64,000 nt of DNA from Limimaricola sp027213785 (GTDB taxonomy: Bacteria; Pseudomonadota; Alphaproteobacteria; Rhodobacterales; Rhodobacteraceae). The position numbers were made by a program, and so were the translations under genes. The stretch is from positions 124,001-188,000 of the forward strand of contig NZ_CP193759.1 of NCBI RefSeq assembly GCF_050847355.1, given 5' to 3'. The notes under the pieces are model-generated. The model was not told where the DNA came from, did not search any database, and was given only the letters and a program-made list of their open reading frames with translations. Shown here piece after piece: positions 61,216 to 64,000 of the stretch. Each line of letters starts with the position of its first letter. Positions within the stretch are counted from its first letter, which is position 1.

Positions 61216-61389
61216 ATGAACCACGACACCCCGGATCCGAAAGCGTCGCCGCGACTGCTTGTCGTTCTTCCGGGAGCCCTGGCCATCGGCGGGCTCGTCA
61301 TGCTGGTGTTTGCCCAAGCGCCGCTGATCCTGATTGCCGCCATGCTGCTTTTCGTGCGGCTGGTCTGGCCCCGCTCCGGGTCCAACTGA
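61216..61389 (+). CDS. Possible small membrane protein, 57 residues
   Basis: ATG 61216 has GGAGG nine bases upstream and opens MNHDTPDPKASPRLLVVLPG followed by two transmembrane stretches and a basic C-terminus (VWPRSGSN). The layout (short polar start, helical hairpin) fits small alphaproteobacterial membrane proteins. No family name can be given. Confidence 0.45.
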   Translation: MNHDTPDPKASPRLLVVLPGALAIGGLVMLVFAQAPLILIAAMLLFVRLVWPRSGSN

Positions 61390-61994
61390 CCCACGCTGCT
61401 CGCGGCAACGCAGAGAGGATCCTTCTTGCCGCGGGCGAGGTTTGCGCCTTGGTCAAATGCAGTGTCCACGATGAGCGGCGTTCGGGCAGCGACCGCGCTC
61501 GGTGTCGAATGCGCGTTTCACCGAAGGATTGGCGGAAGCTCCGAAGAGGCCATCTCCTATGCTCCGCTACCCTCCATCCTGCATCGGCAGTCGCAGGATC
61601 GGCGGAAAGGTCGCTCTCCCCTTTTTTCACGGTTACCGGCAGGCGGCGATGACGGCCCAGAGAGTGAGGTTTAGGCCACCATCGCCATGCTCGGTTGCTC
61701 AAGGCACAGGTGAGGAAAGCAAAGAACCCGCCGAGAGAGCGACAGTTTGATCCGTTCTCTGCTCCCGCTGTGCGTTGATCAGGGAGCCAATCCCAACGGC
61801 GCATGGCCGCAGGAGTTCCTGTATGGCATGGTTCGTTTGCGCACGATCCCGCATCTGGCACCTGCCGTAGAGGGCTGGACAGGCTGTGCCGCGTCGCGGG
61901 GCCAGGCTCGGCATTTCCAGAATGCTGTCGCTGAAAACGCTGCCAGTTCGTAAGAAAACAAACCTGGCCTTCGGCCTGGTCCGACAGCGCAGCC
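61390..61994. other. Long region without a supportable gene
   Basis: About 605 bp with lower and irregular GC. Many short frames cross it on both strands, none with a good start or recognised motif. It may contain remnants of the same degraded gene group as the kinase fragment. Confidence 0.35.
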
Positions 61995-62270
61995 TCAGAT
62001 ATTCCATGCGGGCCCATGAGCTATCGTCGCACTCACGTAGGTTTCCGCATGCCATTCGGCCCCGCTTCCCTTCGCTTTTGTGACAAGCGGCCAAGCCTTC
62101 AGCTTTCCGTCTAGGAGTTGGCGCAATCTTGCAATGGCCGGGTGATACCGACAGATGCGCAATCCAGAAGCATTGACGTCCGATTTGCTATCGTAAAACG
62201 TGAGGCAGCGAGTGGTCACTCGCGCATCATGGATGCCTGTCTTGGCAACCTTCCCCTTCTTGCTCGCCAT
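61995..62270 (-). CDS. Hypothetical small protein, 91 residues
   Basis: ATG 62270 opens a basic protein (MASKKGKVAKTGIHDARVTT...) without a recognised domain. Codon use is less GC3-biased than that of its neighbours, so it is either foreign or not a gene. It lies just downstream of another unknown minus-strand frame. Confidence 0.35.
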   Translation of the reverse strand: MASKKGKVAKTGIHDARVTTRCLTFYDSKSDVNASGLRICRYHPAIARLRQLLDGKLKAWPLVTKAKGSGAEWHAETYVSATIAHGPAWNI

Positions 62271-62289
62271 CGCAGATGGCGGGCATTTT

Positions 62290-62604
62290 TTACCGGCGGC
62301 TGCCCCAAGGCTTCCGACTGCCCAACCGCGCCGCGACGGTCACCCGCCTCCCCTCCGCATCGGCAAAGCCGTTCAAGGCACCGGGGCGGGCGTGCCAGAG
62401 ATCGATAGCACCAGCCCGGAATGCGGCAACGTCATCGGGAAACAAGGTGACGCCCGTCACCGTGACCAGTTGGCTTTCTATGTGAGCCCGCACGCCCATG
62501 TCGCCGGGCAGGACCGTTTCCAGACGACGGGCGAGCTCCGCTGGCGCGTCATCGGGGGCGCAGGCGAGGATCATGCGGTCGGAAACAGCGATCGTGTAGC
62601 TCAT
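62290..62604 (-). CDS. Hypothetical protein, 104 residues
   Basis: ATG 62604 opens MSYTIAVSDRMILACAPDDA, with chromosomal codon bias through most of its length. No family recognised. The ribosome-binding site is weak. Composition suggests a small soluble alpha/beta protein. Confidence 0.45.
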   Translation of the reverse strand: MSYTIAVSDRMILACAPDDAPAELARRLETVLPGDMGVRAHIESQLVTVTGVTLFPDDVAAFRAGAIDLWHARPGALNGFADAEGRRVTVAARLGSRKPWGSRR

Positions 62605-62770
62605 GCAAGGCAAGCTAAGCGCGATGCTGCACCTGCACAATGCCTGCGGCACCACTCTCAAAACGGGTCAGGCCACACGTTTCAGAGAGGGGCGAAACAC
62701 CGAGCGATGGCGAACACCGACGGTCAGGCGCGGTGGTCTCGTTGACCCGCCATTGGTCAAGGCGGACCGG

Positions 62771-63871
62771 CTAGGCTGCGGAGCGCTCCTCGGCACCGCT
62801 CAGCAGCAGCCGGATCATATCCGAGCGGGTCAGGATGCCGACGAGCTGGCCGTTCCTCTCGACTGGTATGACTTCGCTTCCCTGGGCGGCCAGTCGGTTC
62901 AACAGGACCCCGACGGCCAAGTCGTGAGGCACGGCGCAATCGGCTGCGCGCATGACATCGGCAACGATGGAGGGCGCAGGGTTCTGCTGTGGCGCTCCCA
63001 GGCCGCTCCCGTCGACCATCGGGGCAAGCAGATCGGACTGGAGCACCAGGCCGCACAGTTTCATGTCCTCGTCCACGACGGGAAGGCTCTTAATGGCATG
63101 ATGGCGAAAGAGCCGCGCCGCCTCGGTCCACGTCGTGTCAGGCCGCACGGTGATGAGGTTCCGGGTCATGACGTCGGCGCAGGTCGTGCCTGCAAAGCGA
63201 TGCTGCGCCGCCTCTGCCTCCGCGGCCGCAAGCAACCGCCCAAGGTCCGCGATGCCAACATTCGCCGATTGATTGAAGCGCTCCAGCAGTGCGCCGAGCT
63301 GTTCGGTCGAGAGCCCCAATCGCAAGGCCGGATCCTGGGTGCCATCGGTATCCGGCTGGCGGAATGGGTAAGCCCTGCCCGTCATCCGATTGTAGATGAC
63401 GGCCGCGAGGACCAGCGCGGCCGTCGTCACCCCGACCGGCATCAGCGCGAAGAGCGGCCCCGCTTCCAACTCTGGCGCCGGATCAAGCGCCATCAGCAGG
63501 GCGACGGCGCCGCCGGGGGGATGCAGGGCGCGCATGAGCATCATCGCAATGATCGCGGCGCCCACCGCCCCGCCGGTCACCCAAGGCGCCGGGACGAACC
63601 GGAGCACGAGCAGCGCGACAAGGGCCGAGGTCACGTTGCCCACGACCGCCGACCAGGGCTGAGCGAGCGGCGAGTTCGGCACGCAGAAGACCAGCACGGC
63701 CGTCGCGCCGAGCGGTGCCACGAGAATGAGGTGTGGACCAGTCCAGCCGCTTCCAAGGCTGACCAGCGCAGCGCAGAGGCTGATGCCGATCAAAGCCCCG
63801 AAGTCGGCCCGCAGCTGTTCGGCGCCCTGAGGCGCCGGGAGCGCGGGGTAGAGATGATGCCAAGCTCGCAT
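62771..63871 (-). CDS. HPP-family membrane protein with C-terminal CBS pair
   Basis: A 366-residue protein. The N-terminal HPP domain (about 15-165) has four transmembrane helices and the name-giving motif in RALHPPGGAVALL. Two CBS domains follow (about 235-355), with DVMTRNLITVRPDTTWTEAARLF and VADVMRAADCAVPHDL. Plant and cyanobacterial HPP proteins have been linked to nitrite transport; CBS pairs usually sense adenine nucleotides. The role here is not further predictable. Confidence 0.9.
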   Translation of the reverse strand: MRAWHHLYPALPAPQGAEQLRADFGALIGISLCAALVSLGSGWTGPHLILVAPLGATAVLVFCVPNSPLAQPWSAVVGNVTSALVALLVLRFVPAPWVTGGAVGAAIIAMMLMRALHPPGGAVALLMALDPAPELEAGPLFALMPVGVTTAALVLAAVIYNRMTGRAYPFRQPDTDGTQDPALRLGLSTEQLGALLERFNQSANVGIADLGRLLAAAEAEAAQHRFAGTTCADVMTRNLITVRPDTTWTEAARLFRHHAIKSLPVVDEDMKLCGLVLQSDLLAPMVDGSGLGAPQQNPAPSIVADVMRAADCAVPHDLAVGVLLNRLAAQGSEVIPVERNGQLVGILTRSDMIRLLLSGAEERSAA

Positions 63872-64000
63872 TCGGGTGTCTCCGGGAGCAGCGCGCGAAG
63901 CTGAAAACTTGCGCGATCTGGTCGGGGTCTGCCTGATTCCCGAGCAGACTTGAAACCGGCAGCCGGCGCCTGGAAGGAGATAGGAACACCGTGCCTACAA
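63872..64000. other. Window edge, no gene seen
   Basis: The last 129 bp upstream of the HPP gene hold its promoter. No neighbouring coding region can be supported within the window. Confidence 0.35.

Noticed and set aside
1..64000. CRISPR array, rRNA operon or intact prophage
   Set aside because: No regularly spaced repeat array, rRNA sequence, or phage structural or integrase genes were recognised on either strand.

Overview
The window looks like a high-GC chromosomal or chromid segment of a marine alphaproteobacterium of the order Rhodobacterales (Roseobacter/Paracoccus group). This is inferred from strong GC3 codon use, tight ATGA/GTGA gene overlaps and the gene repertoire (alginate use, FCD-type GntR regulators, DUF1127, SPW/VKOR proteins, IS30 and Wzm remnants close to Rhodobacterales forms). 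No rRNA, tRNA or CRISPR array was found.

1-15.6 kb is an alginate/uronate locus. On the plus strand lie the end of an AlgQ-like oligosaccharide-binding protein, a cytoplasmic PL15 exo-oligoalginate lyase, a DEH-reductase-like SDR, a ketoglutarate-semialdehyde-type aldehyde dehydrogenase, 2-keto-3-deoxygluconate (KDG) kinase, a secreted PL7 alginate lyase with an F5/8C domain, and a MATE transporter. On the minus strand lie a GNAT, a ManD/RspA-type mannonate dehydratase (also making KDG), a Gfo/Idh/MocA oxidoreductase, a full paralogue of the binding protein and a GntR/FCD regulator with a 12-bp palindrome at its start. The logic is: depolymerise alginate, import oligomers, cleave to DEH, reduce to KDG, phosphorylate; mannonate joins at KDG.

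15.7-20 kb is a xylose module (xylB, LacI-type regulator, xylA), with matching operator-like sequences before xylB and xylA. 20-23 kb encodes a large ExeM/NucH-like nuclease, probably type I secreted. 23.4-26.7 kb is the homogentisate module (MarR regulator divergent from hmgA-fahA, without maleylacetoacetate isomerase), followed by a zinc-free MDR oxidoreductase.

28-43 kb is a carnitine/gamma-butyrobetaine catabolic locus in two minus-strand blocks. One block is acyl-CoA dehydrogenase, NDP-forming acyl-CoA ligase, CaiD-like hydratase, BKACE (3-dehydrocarnitine cleavage) and a carnitine dehydrogenase-thioesterase fusion. The other is a PotABCD-like ABC importer, an MBL-fold hydrolase and an ALDH10-like aminoaldehyde dehydrogenase. 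A wrecked IS30 copy separates them. A divergent TetR regulator and ureohydrolase suggest related quaternary-amine, polyamine or guanidino substrates.

43.5-47.6 kb is a decayed, mobile-looking block. It has 27-bp imperfect inverted repeats at its ends, two 62-bp direct elements whose arms covary, a cluster of CGTAAC/GTTACG hexamers around an AT-rich low-complexity core (a candidate replication origin), a truncated and frameshifted PIF1/RecD-type helicase, a Wzm/KpsM-type permease fragment and one intact unknown gene. This is the least explained part of the window.

48-64 kb is mixed accessory chromosome: a large YecA-like protein, an LLM flavin oxidoreductase whose natural start codon reads ATA, a DUF1127 peptide, an epimerase-SPW-VKOR-SPW fusion, a CaCA antiporter, a Crp-family regulator, a C69-like dipeptidase, a VOC gene frameshifted at an eight-G tract, an intact VOC and DUF1428 pair, an orphan histidine-kinase ATPase domain, several small ORFs, and an HPP-CBS membrane protein.
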